Translations under genes and position numbers: made by a program | In this document: positions 22,640-35,334 of the stretch, one piece after another | How positions within the stretch are numbered: position 1 is the first letter of the stretch | Layout: the number at the start of each line of letters is the position of its first letter | The notes under the pieces: generated by a model | The model's database searches: none | What the model was told of the DNA's origin: nothing | The model's input: only the letters and a program-made list of their open reading frames with translations | NCBI RefSeq assembly: GCF_025766255.1 | Contig: NW_026516678.1 | Location: forward strand, 124,001-188,000 | Source: Zychaea mexicana | Taxonomy: Eukaryota > Mucoromycota > Mucoromycetes > Mucorales > Lichtheimiaceae | Direction of reading: 5' to 3' | Length of the DNA: 64,000 bases

Positions 22640-24762
22640 TTAAACCAGAATTTTACTTATGGTCAAACGAAGCTTGGTACGGCGCCAATGCTTTGCTATC
22701 TGACCAAGAATCACGTATGCGACTGGGCTCTTTTGCCGATACAGTGCCAAAAATAAGAGCGAGGCCATCAGCAGGTTCATAGCTGCATGTTTTACCGCTG
22801 CCTATATAACAGATAAGAACAACCCAATCCGAGCCCATTGTGTAAGTTATTTAACCCTTATCTTTTCCGCTTATCCCCCCATAATTCTACAAGTGCTATG
22901 CGATTAAATTTACCTTGACAACCCATCGCCAGCCATCCCAACTCTCCTTGTTGCTGTTGTTACTCCTACTACTATCGTCGTCGTCACCATCCTGCGCACT
23001 ACTGACTTTATGTCGATCGCGCTCCACCAATTCCTGTCGCAATCCATCAATCCGATCATTCAGGGCAATGATTTCTGCCTGCAGTGTATCCAATGCCCGC
23101 TTCGTTGCTGGTCCTAGAGCGACCACCGAAGTGTATTGCTGATCTGTCAATAGACTATTGTTGTTGTTGTTATTGTTATTGTTCGTGGACTGTGATACAA
23201 CAGAGGACGATGACGCTAAACCACCCTCCACACGTGCAACTGGAGCCGGTCCCGTGGCTGTCATGGATGATGCTGCACTGGATGGCGATTGCAAATGACG
23301 TTGTGGCGGTTGTGCTGGTGACGATAATAAGGTAGCGTTTGCCGACGTGGCGGATATCACGGGTGATGGTAATTGTATAATGGAAGGACGTTGTTGTTGA
23401 TGGTGATGATGAGGATGTTGTTGTTGCTGGTGATGATGATGAGCAGGATCATTATTCATACTACTGGTTTCACTGTGTCCATCATCCACTTTGTATTGTC
23501 GTACAGTCGATGGTTGTTGTGCCCATGGATTTACGTGCGGATCAAACGGTTCAGTGACTTGTTCGACGAACATGCCGCCTCCCAATCGATTATTATTGTT
23601 ATTGTTATTATTAATGGAGGTCGTAGTTGTACGTTTTTTGTTGTTGATATTGGTATTAGGTGTGATCGAAGGAGAGGCTTGCGATATCCGTCGTCCTGCG
23701 CCGCCAGTGACAGAAGATGCTGCAGACGGTGCACGCATTTGTGCCCGACTATTATTAGTACCTCGCATGACCCTACTGCTGTTGTTATTGTTGCTGTTGT
23801 AGTAGCGTGCAGCGGCGGCAGAATGTGCTGATGCTCGAGATAACGTCGGCGATACTGGTGAGCGATACATGCTCGTAGACGAAGAACGAGAGGGCGTTGC
23901 TGTTCGTCGGCCGCTCTTATCCTGTTGTTGAATTTCTAGTAAATATGCTTGCTCTTCTGCATCTGCCGAAGCGACACTCGTTTCATCTATATAATTGAGA
24001 AACCAAAAGAAAATTGGCGATTCCATATCGGAACAAAGCATAGTTATCAAGTATAAAATTCCTAATATTTATCTTACCATCATCACTCGTGCCTGAATCT
24101 TCGTCATCGGTATGATCCCCTGAAGGCTGCATCGTGGCAAAGGCTTGAATGATTTGATGTGCCTGTGACTTACTCGCCGGCTTCCGGTATGCCTATTTGT
24201 TTTTAAAATGATGTTCGTGTTGGCGGCATGATAAGAATATAAAGTACGGCTCCCTCGCCCCCCCCCTAATTAACCTCAACAGCAACGCGCAATAAAACCT
24301 CCACATAGCGATGTTTTGCTTCCAAACTATTAAGCCCTTCCATTTTTTTCCAAGCGTCCCTGTTCGAATCAATATTTGTGAGCGAAAAAAAAATGAAAGA
24401 GTTAGTTTGCTTTCATAGTCGTCTCCTTCGAAGTCGTCGTTCTTTCTGCCTGTAGTTTTACCATTTCGCTCGTCCAACAACGTCAAATATGCCTGGTCGT
24501 TGCGTGTTGACATTACCCTGTGCAGCTTGTTTATATAATGCATATAACTATATGTTCTATTCAGTTAAATGCGAGCGATTTGGGAGAAATAAACAGTGCG
24601 GGAATCTGCAAACATCGAGATGAGAAAAGTTCATACTTCTAGTTTTTGTTCTTTGGTGGGTTGAAAACTGGATGACGGAGACAAATGCTGTACGATATGA
24701 AGCGCTTTGTTGAACCGTTGGCCTACATAGCGGTCAGAGTAATGTGGAGGAATGTTCGACAT
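22640..24762 (-). CDS. ACBD5/Atg37-like acyl-CoA-binding membrane protein
   Basis: Six exons from the 5' end: 24762-24637, 24547-24462, 24359-24275, 24192-24078, 23986-22914, 22801-22640 (548 residues). Residues 1-95 form an acyl-CoA-binding domain: RFNKALHIVQHL, LYALYKQAAQGNVNTQRPG, FDVVGRAKWDAWKKMEGL and AKHRYVEVLLRVA. A disordered linker of about 300 residues carries Asn, His and Gln runs. A coiled coil (ALDTLQAEIIALNDRIDGLR) follows, then a C-terminal membrane segment (MNLLMASLLFLALYRQKSP). ACB domain plus coil plus C-terminal transmembrane helix is the layout of ACBD5 in animals and Atg37 in yeasts, which sit in the peroxisomal membrane, bind long-chain acyl-CoA and act in pexophagy and ER tethering. 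Peroxisomal location is inferred. The acceptor before 24547 was chosen because it alone restores the ACBD helix. Confidence 0.85.
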
Positions 24763-27415
24763 TGTTGGTATAAATATATATGTATATATTAGAGGGTGTG
24801 ATAAAGAGAGAGGAACAAAGACGAGTCCAGCAGCGACGCAAAAGAAGAAGAGAAGTAGGCGCGATCGCGCAGTGTAATATATTACACACACACACACAAA
24901 AGGTTTGTATTAGGCCACTGACAAACAAATTTCCCCGCCTTTTAGGTCGCTTGGTAATGTAAATAAATACAAGAGTTAATTTTTCACATGCTGACGGACT
25001 GACTGCTATTAGTAGAGAGTCTCTTATAATTTAAAAGTGCTACGCATTTGAAGCATACAATAGGAATATACTTCTCCTAAATACACTGCTATACACAGCA
25101 AACTGTCGTCATTGAATCTAATATCAAATGGTTCCTGTGGAAAAAGAATGGCAATCTGCTACAACACAAGGTTTTCCCCTTAAGAAAGCGTGCATGTTGC
25201 TCTTATCCCTCTCTCTTCCTTTTAGTCGCGATTCGTGCTTACATCCTCTGTACCACTCTAAATGGAACAGCGTAATGCCTCGTTTTCCAAACCTTTTTGT
25301 GCTGCTAAGTGGACTCCGCCAACTTGTCAATAGCCGGCTCCGCTGCTTAATCAGAAAAATAGAAATACTTTGATGTTTTGAAGCGTGGGGGTGGCCTCAG
25401 GCAATTGAGCATATGCCGCATTTTGAGCGCTTAACTTTTATGAAAGGAAAACACACGTATTAGTAAATAGACCCTATGCGTCATTAGACATATGACTAAG
25501 AAAGGAAGCAACGACGGATGGCTCGTCGTATGAACGGACATTTTTTGCCTGAGACCAATGATAGGAGTATGTCTTATCCAACAGCCCCTTTGGTGCAAAT
25601 ATATAAGAAACGTCATCAGCGATGAGATATATCATGTGTCTCCATCAGACTGTCATACTAAAAATGGGACAGAATCGCAAAGACATGTAGTGGATTTCAG
25701 TCGAGCTTTTAGTATTGTGGAACTAAGCGGAAGTGACATGAAATCTCATGCATTGCGTTAGCTGTCACTCAACCACTCAACACCGAAAAAGACGAGCACT
25801 CGTTCTTTTAGTATTCTTCTAGACCATCCGTATCAACAGACAATGGTCCCTACAGCCAACATCAAAAGATTCGATACCGCAACAGCCATGTTAGTAGACA
25901 TTCGACGGTCTTTCTCAATTCTCATTTCGCTGTTACTGTGTTTACTACTGTACAATAGGGCTCAGGCAAAACTACGTACTGCTGTAGATCTTATTTATCG
26001 ACTGGTATATTCTCCACCTCTAAGATCACGAGAATTAAAAAGGCTTTCATTATCGCTGTTATTCAGTTTACAGGACATGAGCCATCACAAGCCTGTTACA
26101 GCTGATGGCCAATGTTCAGATGTGCCACCGTACACGCAGCAACCAACGACTTCACAATAATTACAAGTATGTGTTTAAACGGTCAAAATCTTCGTTATTG
26201 TTGCTGTTGGATAAATGGTACTAACAGTTAGAGTATGAATAAATAAAATTCACTGATTTCGGATGCTTCTATTGCCATGCATCCATTACCTTGTATCAAG
26301 GCAGGGACGACCGATTATCGCCGAAGATCACATGATACACACTTCTAGTACAATACGAACGAAAAGATGATGGATATTCTTCAAAGATCGCGCCATCTAT
26401 ATTTATAGCATCTATTGGGCCTAATTCTCCAATAAATATATATAAAACTTCCATCGAAGGAAACTATACTGTCAATATCCATCCAATAGTGTTTTTTGCA
26501 TATATTAGGCACGACTATTCCATCCGAGGCCAAAGAGTCATTAATGGAAAAAGACACAAGACGAGATTTGGCCTAAACACATTTCAGCTCATTACATTAA
26601 AATAAATTAACGCATGGTACGTGTTGTTTCGTTTACTGCTGTAAAAATATCAAGACCATTAAGAGTAACGAGCTTAAAGCAACATTTTCTTTCACAGTAG
26701 AATGGGTTATGCTTATTTTAAAATAAATCTTTGGGAATTTCTTGCTCTTGCCATTACGCTAATAAACGTTTGACTATAATGAGGCGCGCGTTGCATCTAA
26801 TCACTGACAACGTACATATTAATCCTATAAACTATGGTGGATCCTCCTCACAATAGCCATGACCATGTAGTGGCCTCAAAGCGCCACTTTGGCAAAGATA
26901 CTGTATCTAAATCAAAACCAAACCCATCACAGTATGCTGACATTGTGGAAACACACCTTGCAGTACAAATCGGTTACAGGCAAACTATAATGGGAAACCA
27001 TATGTACTTCCGACTTGTGAGGAATTAGTAGCGACTGGGGATTCATTACTCGTGCCCCTTTTCTTTCAATACTGTAGTAAAATAGGTAGCAGACCTTGAT
27101 ATCCGACATGTACAAAAATCATCTTTCAAGTGGAGTTAATCGCATCTAAGAGTACTAATTGCCGTTTGTTAACGTTTGCACGCTCTTTTCGGAAAACTTT
27201 TTTGCGCGTACATTGTGTGATATATTGCTCCCATAGCAAAAAATAATTGCCAATTGCTGGCACCACGACTTTAAAATTCGCGTATATGTATGTATTGTAA
27301 AGATACTTAATTGTTGTCAGTATTCAAAACGGACTGAAACACAATAAATTTGAGGTTCAGTGTCCCTCAATTCTCGATTATTGGCTTCTTGAAAACCGGA
27401 GTGAACAGACCTTTA
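24763..27415. other. Intergenic, 2.6 kb, possible small ORFs
   Basis: No gene with a recognisable family. A 105-codon ATG frame at 25843-26160 (+) has a hydrophobic stretch (SILISLLLCLLLYNRAQA) and could encode a small membrane protein; a 64-codon frame at 26834-27028 (+) is His- and Lys-rich. Neither has splice or domain support. A short TA-rich run lies near 24772-24788, just upstream of the acyl-CoA-binding protein gene. Confidence 0.35.
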
Positions 27416-29708
27416 TCAAAGAACAGTACTGTACTGTCCTCTCCCCCCTGGAACGAATCCAAATGAGCAATTCTGATCAAGTGTCAATTTTATAGTTAAA
27501 CGAAATAAGTGTTGGAAAAAGAATCGTTGATAGCGATATTTAGTATTTTTTAACCGCTTCTTTTGGCACAACGTGGGGGTAATACATATGAGGAAATGTT
27601 CAAGCTTCTCGTCAAATGGATGGCGATCCACGATGATGCCGGTATGAACGTTAATAAATGAGCCATTATCCATGGCGACCCAACCATATTCGTCGGGCTC
27701 TGAGTTGAGGTCCAGGTCGGTGCGGCGAGGGGAAGACGGCACAGATGGTAGGGAGGTTGTGTTTGTAGCGTCAAACAAGCCGGCAGGAAGAACAGCTAAT
27801 GATGCTTGGTCTCGTGGAGGGTTGTAAAAGGTAGGTCGCGTAGACGACAGGCAAGAGTTGGCATCAAGGCAATTGTCTGGGTCAACGTGGCGGTTCATGA
27901 CCGAATCCTTGCGACAATCCATCAAATCCATGGACTTTTTGATCATGAGGGCATTTCGTTCCAAGTCGAAGACCATGGAAACGAGCATGACAAATTCCTT
28001 TTCAAATGCCTGTAGCGATGTCAAGTTCCTTGGAAAGTGAATCTTTGATTCATGTAGTGCCAAATAAAGGCCAGCGTTGGCAAGATGAACAGTGCCAACA
28101 TAAGCACAAACACCATTGGTGTGCATGTACCAGGACAGAAGTGGCACCTGCATGTGGCGTTTCAAGATGTGCTGCAGGGTAGCGTCGAGATTGTCCTTGG
28201 CCTCACGCATCAGTTTGCAAACGTCATGGCACAGTTTGGAAGACTCCCCAGCTTTTGCAGCTTCGAGGGCAAGTAGGTCGTGTTCATTTTGGCGCGAATC
28301 GAAAAGCAGCCGCAAGTCCACCTTGAATCCAACGCGAGCGTCACTGTAGGAGCGCTTGCGACCAACAATACCTTGAGCCGGGCTGGACTCTCCGATCTTC
28401 ATGCGCAGTACACCATGAATGTCAATCAATGATTTGAGGATGGGTGCCCAGACTTGCATGACGAAATCGTACTCGGTAACGCGGGCCGTGTTATCAGGGT
28501 CGAGCAGAAAGACATTGGTTTCTATTATATTGATAAACTTGGCCAGTGCTGCAAGCAGCCGCTCCGTGTCAGGACAGCGTGTCTTGATTTGGTGTATATA
28601 GGAGGTGGCCTTCTTGGAATTGTGTTCCTTTTCGGTCAGCGACATGACAATATCATGCGTTTGATCCACCAAGGTGGGAAGTTGGTATTGCTTGCGACTT
28701 TGCCTGTCAAAAGAAGGCGATTCCTGCGTCTAAATCGAAATTTTGGTTTGTTAATCTCCATGACGAAAAGAAGAATGAAACCTCACCTGATCCAGCTGCT
28801 ACAATGGGAACCACGTTGCTGGTGAGCCTGTCTGGCGAGAAAAGACACAAGGTTTCAACACCACATTCTCGTTTCAGCTGAAAAATGTTGCGGCTCATGC
28901 AGTTGATAAGCAACTTCAGCTTCAACTTTGCCGACTGAACGATCTTTTGTTCAGTGGCGCCAATACTTTCGTTATGCTCATTCGTTGCTCGGATCAGGTC
29001 CGCATTCAGTTCCGGATCATTCATTACAGCGTTATATTCGTCAGACTTTTGCTGAACGATATATCCAGCTTGGCGATTATCGCTCTTCAACATTTCCCTA
29101 TCTAAGCGTACAGTAAAATACTGATTAATAAGAGTGTTGTATCGTGCCTGCATTCTTGTATCTGCAATTAAGAAGACGATATAACCTTCAGCATCGTAAT
29201 GAAGGGACAGGAAATGCTGCCAGGTGTTCCGTTGGCCGGGGTGCTTGCGAAAAGTTGGCAACTTCACCAGCAGGAGCTCCTCGACGCGCTTGCCATACTT
29301 GGTGGCAATTTCGGCTTGACCTGCCTTCATGCGGTCAATCAACTCTTTTTCAAGAGCTGCCAGATCAGCATCCATTTCCTCGTCGGCTTCGGCCACAGCG
29401 GACGCAACTGCTTCGTCAGCAGCAGCATCTACTACGTTGCTGGAGGCAGACTCCATTTCCATCTGCTCAATAGCAGTCGCCACGTCAGTTGCATCGGTTG
29501 TCAATGGAGCTTGGTCGAATGAAGCTTTTGCAGCTTCAATTCTTTTTTTCACTACTGCCGCTTCGTAATTGCAATCGGAAACCAAATCAACGAAATCATC
29601 GTTATCAAATATTTCCGTCTCTTCTTCTGCTGTTCTGTTTTCTTTGATAAAGAGTCGGTAGAGTCTCAAAGCGGTTTCGATATGGTCTTTTGTCAACAAG
29701 GGATTCAT
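27416..29708 (-). CDS. Unrecognised protein of about 746 residues
   Basis: Two large open frames on the minus strand, 29708 down to about 28782 and 28729 down to 27416, appear to be one gene with a 50-75 nt intron ending at 28730. The strongest donor (gtgagg at 28786) is out of phase with the only workable acceptor; in-phase donors are gtttca (28781) and gtagca, so the exact junction is uncertain. The first half has an acidic Ala/Glu-rich segment followed by a helical, Lys-rich region (EEMDADLAALEKELIDRMKA). The second half reads like a globular alpha-helical protein with a Ser/Pro-rich insert and DEYGWVAMDNGSFINVHTG near the C-terminus. I do not recognise a family. The 3' end is also soft: the last 60 codons may be read-through of a splice site. 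Confidence 0.6.
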
Positions 29709-30811
29709 TTTGAAATTGCAGAGTAGGGGAGGTAAGAGGTAGAAAGGAGAAAGTTGGTGTCTCAATATTTGGCTTCTCTCTCTTCTATTATCACATTTAC
29801 AGCACAATTCCATTTAGTTTCGCGGCATACTTTATTTTTGCGGTTTTTGCGGCCGTATGAGTATAATAAAGCCGCAAAAAGTTAGCTCAGTATAACCATT
29901 ACTGCGGCGGCGGTCATACTAGCTGCTCCTTTCTACTCCTTCACATGGTTGTATGGTTGTGTGGCCTTGCAAGAGTATCTCATCCCTCGCTTGGAGATGG
30001 AAGCTATGAGGTGAAGAAGGAAAATGAAAGGTTTTCATATGGGTCATTCTAAGCACTGTCCGTACGTCGCACATTGTTACGAGGTCCTCTCCCTTGAACG
30101 ACCCATACACACAACTGGTTCCAAAAGCAATGTCCTTCTTTTGAGTATGGGCTGACGCATAGGCAGGATGATTGCCGCAATTCAGAGGGAAAAAGAGAAA
30201 GGTTCAGGGTATTTGTGCCAATCAGGGACGCCTACGTGGCCAACTGACACGCAGGATCTCCACTGCGGTACATTGCTACATTGCTTTGCGGAACGTCCAG
30301 ACTACCACATTGCAGAATATTCAGGTATGATTTCACCTACATCTCGCTGACACTTGGCGCTTGCCCCTCGCTAGCTCTGTTGTTTGTTAGGTGGATTGCT
30401 GTGTACAGACAGAGTTGGTCAACCCGATGGTATGCTCAAGCTCCCCCTCCTCTTCTGATTCATTCCCGAGATCCGCCTCTTACTGCAACGGTTGTCTTTC
30501 TTTTTTTATATCAAAGGTTACCTTGCAATTTTTTTTTAGCATACTGAATCAAACCAATAGAATGGTGCCATTAGCTTGTGCGCTTTTCCGCCTCTACTGA
30601 AAGAGCGGGTCATGTCAACATCAAGGTATGAGCGTCATTATAAGTTGACTATTTTTTATATGGGAATATTGCCCAGGAATGGCTCATTTTGATTTGTACA
30701 TATTGTATAGGAATGGTTCAAGTCAAGCTGGAGTCTTTAAAAGTGCGCCTCCTAGTATGAGACTAATACTACTTGGACCACCCATTCAACGAAGAAGCTA
30801 GAACGTTTCCC

Positions 30812-30813
<2 letters not shown>

Positions 30814-30844
<31 letters not shown>
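30814..30844. repeat. (AT)n microsatellite
   Basis: About fifteen uninterrupted AT units inside the gene desert. Confidence 0.9.
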
Positions 30845-30846
<2 letters not shown>

Positions 30847-32893
30847 ACATTTACTTCCCTCCTCTATACTCCCCCCTGCCCACTGTGCCAAAAAGGTTGT
30901 TCAGTTAAATACAAATTCTCGCGTCAGCAATTTTTTCTTCTGAAAACTTATTTCGTTAAAATTTAACATTGGCACCTGACCAGGATTGCTCAATTGAATT
31001 TGGGTTCAGGGGGAAGAGGACAGTAATGGTACTGCTCTTTAACGACCTCCCAAAACCCTGTAAGGTCTTACGAAGTCCAAGTAATAATGTGAAATTCAGG
31101 AAATCTCATGCCAGCGGCCGCAGTTCAGTTTTGTGTATTCACGTTAATTATTATATAATATCTCAGAAAGTCACCCTCGACGCTTAGTACAGTAACATGT
31201 TTTGTTTATAACAAGGTAGTAAACTAAATATGCAGTAAATTACATCCTGAGGCAGGTACAATATGGAGTTACAGTACTAGCGGTCGGTTTAAAAAATTAA
31301 CGAACAAGACGAAAGACACGTTATTGCACACTCCACCGTAAGCAACTGACGTACAAATTTTCTTTTGATTACGAACCAATCGCCGTAAAAAGTCTCATGT
31401 TACGTACCATAATTGCTTAGGAAACCCTATTTAAAACACACTAGAATAATCAACTGGTCTGCATGAAATCATTTCTGATCATTGCTTCCCTGAACGCGAA
31501 ATGCACAGATTTGCAGACGTCGTTTCGCTCAGTTAACTCCAGTGTGAAATTTTTTTCTTATTCCTTTGTGCCGGAGGTGCTTCTTTGATTACCTTTTATC
31601 TCCAGAGAAGCGCATCCTTACCATGAGAGTAACCTACTGTATAAACGTCGCTTAGGCATTACGAGCGCAATGCAACAGAACTTGTAATTTAGTAGTGCTT
31701 CAGGAGCACCCAGTCACAATCTTGACTTTCCAATGATATTAACGTGGACCATCGTACAGCTCGCTCTTTAGGAATTTACAAATCGCAGTTATCTACAGGT
31801 AGATGTGTAGTAGTCGCTCCTAATTAAGGATCTTGAGCTGCGTTTTGGTCCGGTATAATGCCACGCGAAAGACATTCTGGCGTTATAGAAAGGGGTCAGC
31901 AAGTTAAGGGTGAACTGTTTCTCTTTCTGCTCCATTAAACTTCTCAAACTCCCTAGAAATGATTCCGTAGTACTGTAATTATATCATGGTTAATCTTTGC
32001 TTTGCTCTTTTACTCATCAAGACGATGACAAGGTATATTTCTAAACCAGCGCAAAATAGATTGCACCGAACGAAGAAATTCGACTCCAAGATTGCATACA
32101 ACGCTATCTTTCTCTTTGATGCTGTGGCGTTCATATATGCGAGCTTGAGCGTTAAGCAGTAGGAAAACTCAGGAAGAGCCCTCGATGCTTGCCAAAACGT
32201 GTCTGACGTTATGGCATGCTTTGAATCTCTTTACCTGTTTCTATGTCGATTCTTTGTTACCGTGGCAGTACCATCATCCGAGCCTTCACACCAATAAGAT
32301 ATCACACTGCTATCTCTTCCTTTTCACTCATATTTCTGTCAAACTTCTGTGAAAAATTTCTCTCTTGTTACCATTATTTGAGGTCTCTGAGCACAAGAAT
32401 CAACTTTTTTATATGCTTATAAACAGAATTTAAAGCATTAGATAGTATACCCAGGGAGTGCATCATCAGCATCAGCATTTAAATACAACACTTACGCAAA
32501 CCATTATGATACTCCTACTTGCTTTTTAAGATAAAGCGATCTTACAGATGCTGTTCACGGTAAGCTTTACCGTGACCTCCAGACTAATTGGCGCAAGAAA
32601 TTGATTAGGAGCAGGTTTTTGCGTTTGATAGCAAGTTGTATCAAGAATGTTATGGCCGCAGCTATATATAATGCAACCAGCGAATTTGACTGCGTATCAT
32701 ATAAGTCGAGTTGAGATGACATACCTAATTGACAATCGCTGCTGGTTTTTCTCCATCATGTATTGTATACCGAGTAGGTGAGATGACTTTAAGTAATAGT
32801 AATTCGATCTTGGCTACAATTTCTCTTATGTATATGTAACTTGACGTTCTATATAAAGCTTCTTCCTATACATCAAACCCTTTTTAGAGTACG

Positions 32894-32916
32894 GTGGGTT
32901 CTTTCTTTGAACCCAC
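32894..32916. other. Perfect 8-bp hairpin in the gene desert
   Basis: GTGGGTTC and GAACCCAC face each other across a 7-nt loop, extended outward by AGAGT/TCT. No T-run follows closely and no RNA family is recognised. Confidence 0.4.
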
Positions 32917-35334
32917 TCTAAGAATGGACAATCTTCAGTTGTACTTTACAAAATGTTCTTACACGGAACCCCACTTTAAGCTCTCTCATTTTGTGTCAAA
33001 TACAAGCTGTTTGAACAGCTCTCTAATGCTCTTTGCGATTGTAATTAAGTGAGAAATTATTGCATATTGGCGCCACAGCTACGAAGAAAAGATTTCCCGG
33101 TAGATCTTGTAGTAGTGCTAGAAGTTTCTACGTTGCTTTTTATCTTCTTCTCGTATATGTATTATGTGCGCTTAGCTGTTAAAACATCTTATAACATGTT
33201 GATGTACATAAAGCACTGTCGTTTCTCATCTCTTAATCTTAATGGGAATACTTTCTCACGACCAAGTGAGCCGATGATGATGAGCATAATATACATATGT
33301 AGCAGTACTGTGCAGCTTGTATGCTTACAAATTTCATATTCTGTATTGCAAAATGCATGTGTAAGTCCTCGTTCTTTTTTTTGGCATGTCAGAATGTCAG
33401 ACTTATTGAGTAGCAGCGGTAGTTTACATTAATAATTTCAGCTAGTTGATAGTAAAAATGCAATACATCAACGAGGATACATACAGATCGAGTTTTTCTT
33501 GATTATGCACGCTTTTGTAATTAAAAGGAATCGTGACCACATGGTACGCTACATATTCAAGGTCTGCTAACATTGAAAAAGGTCGGGCTTTTTAATGCAA
33601 GTGAGTTGCTTTCTTAACCGTACATATGGGTGCTACAGTACTACTAATGATGTTGAGATGTAGTAAGCGGGTTTTTTTTATAATGACGCCTTCATTAACC
33701 ATGAAAGTTTAATGAATAAAACAGATCTGCATCCGACGGGCTTGAGTAGAGGAAGAGCAAAGAAGTATACTTGAATAAGTTCAGGTATCACTACGTGTGG
33801 CTATGGTAAGTATGTGCAATAGCGGGATTTTATAGGATGGAAAAGATACCAGGGAAGATGACAAAACCACATGTGTATATGCGTTACATAACATATGCAG
33901 AGTCAGCTGTTTCTTTTGCTGTGCGTGTGCTGTATTACACAAGTGAACAAAGCGGCATTCCTGGTATTTTTACTTTTGGTGGCGCTGCTTTGTACCGTCA
34001 TTCATATTGCTGCTGATAGTGAAATAGAAAAAAAAAACAAAGAAAAACAAACTGTTCCCGCCAACATCATACGGTATACACGTATGTGGTATACGGAAAG
34101 AGAAAGGAATGTTTGGGGGGTTGGGGGGGGGGGTTAAGGAAATGCGAGCTCACAGCCGTCATGACATACCGTCATCAGATGAAAAGCCTGTTTTTCTTCA
34201 CTCACTCACGCTTCGCCTTCATTTCATTCTTCCGGCTCGTAATTTTTCAAAATCGATATGCTGTGTAGGACCCGATCCCGCGGGTTTCCAACTTTTTTTT
34301 TTTCATAAAATGAAAAAATAAAGTTAGCGGTTTGTGTACACATCAGAAACTTATGGGGAGCACAAAGAAAAATGTGTAGAAGAACAAAAAACCCATTCTT
34401 TCTATTCTTTTCTTGTTTGAATCGATACTCTTGTGCGTGTACGCACATTGCTACTAAACATCCAAAGGGTGGTGTGTGTAGCCACGCATGCTACTACTCA
34501 GTTACTCAGTGGTGCGCGCTTTGTTTCCTTTGGAACATTCCTGATTTAACGATCTCGATCTGTACTTGGATTGATACATCGAGTTATCACTATGACAACG
34601 AGCTAATAACCCTGCAACAATGAAGAGAATGAATTGATACTGTATTTAAAGTTATAGTCCGAGATCAAAGAAAGAAGAAACAACAACCTTCTATTTATGG
34701 TCCGTGAAAATGTTACTATTACCAATGCTACGAACACGACGAACCACATTCCGCATTACGGGTGCTTGGGATCGGGACAAAGATTAGGCTAATACAGCCA
34801 AAGACGCTTATTGTTTGTTCATTGTTCGACCAAGCAGGAGTACATAACTGTAATCTTTTTCAGCTTATCCCAAAGGAAGGATAGTGCGAGTTGAGGCTGG
34901 GTTTTTTCTCGCGTTGTCTACATAAGCAAACTCAAAAGAAAAACGAACAAGAGATCAGTCCATTATGACCGAGAAAAAAAAAGACTACGACGTCGTAATA
35001 CGATAAGAAAGTAGAAAAAAAACGATTTGCTTTATGGTAAAAGAAAATATTTACAGCTAGTTGTTGCGTAAGCATTCACCTCTGGTGAATGGAATTTGAA
35101 AAGAGAGTTGGGATCTAATAAGAGATAATGACAGGGGGAGTACAGAAAATGATATATGTATGATCTTGAGGGTCTTGCTTGGAAAGGGAGGGAGAAAGGC
35201 GTGTTCCCATTGTATATGAAGTAGGGTGTGAGTGGTATGTATGTATGATTGGAAACTTTGAAGGGGTGCGGGAAGGGTAAAGGAGAGAGAAAGATTGTAA
35301 TAGGGAAAACGGTATTATCAAGTTTTTATGCTAC

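Larger units (their letters stand above)
29709..35334. other. Gene desert, about 5.6 kb
   Basis: No ORF with credible composition or family similarity on either strand. The longest frame (33049-33432, +) has no matching motif. The region is AT-rich, with a TA dinucleotide repeat, homopolymer runs and two small perfect hairpins listed separately. No tRNA A/B-box pair was seen. Confidence 0.5.

Noticed and set aside
23373..23831. Plus-strand frame rich in Val, Leu and Ile
   Set aside because: Mirror image of Asn/His/Gln codon repeats in the acyl-CoA-binding protein gene.
27550..28349. Short ORFs on both strands
   Set aside because: Out-of-frame shadows of the large minus-strand gene.
29880..29960. 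Possible tRNA (TTAGCTCAGT resembles an A box)
   Set aside because: No matching B box, no acceptor stem and no cloverleaf.
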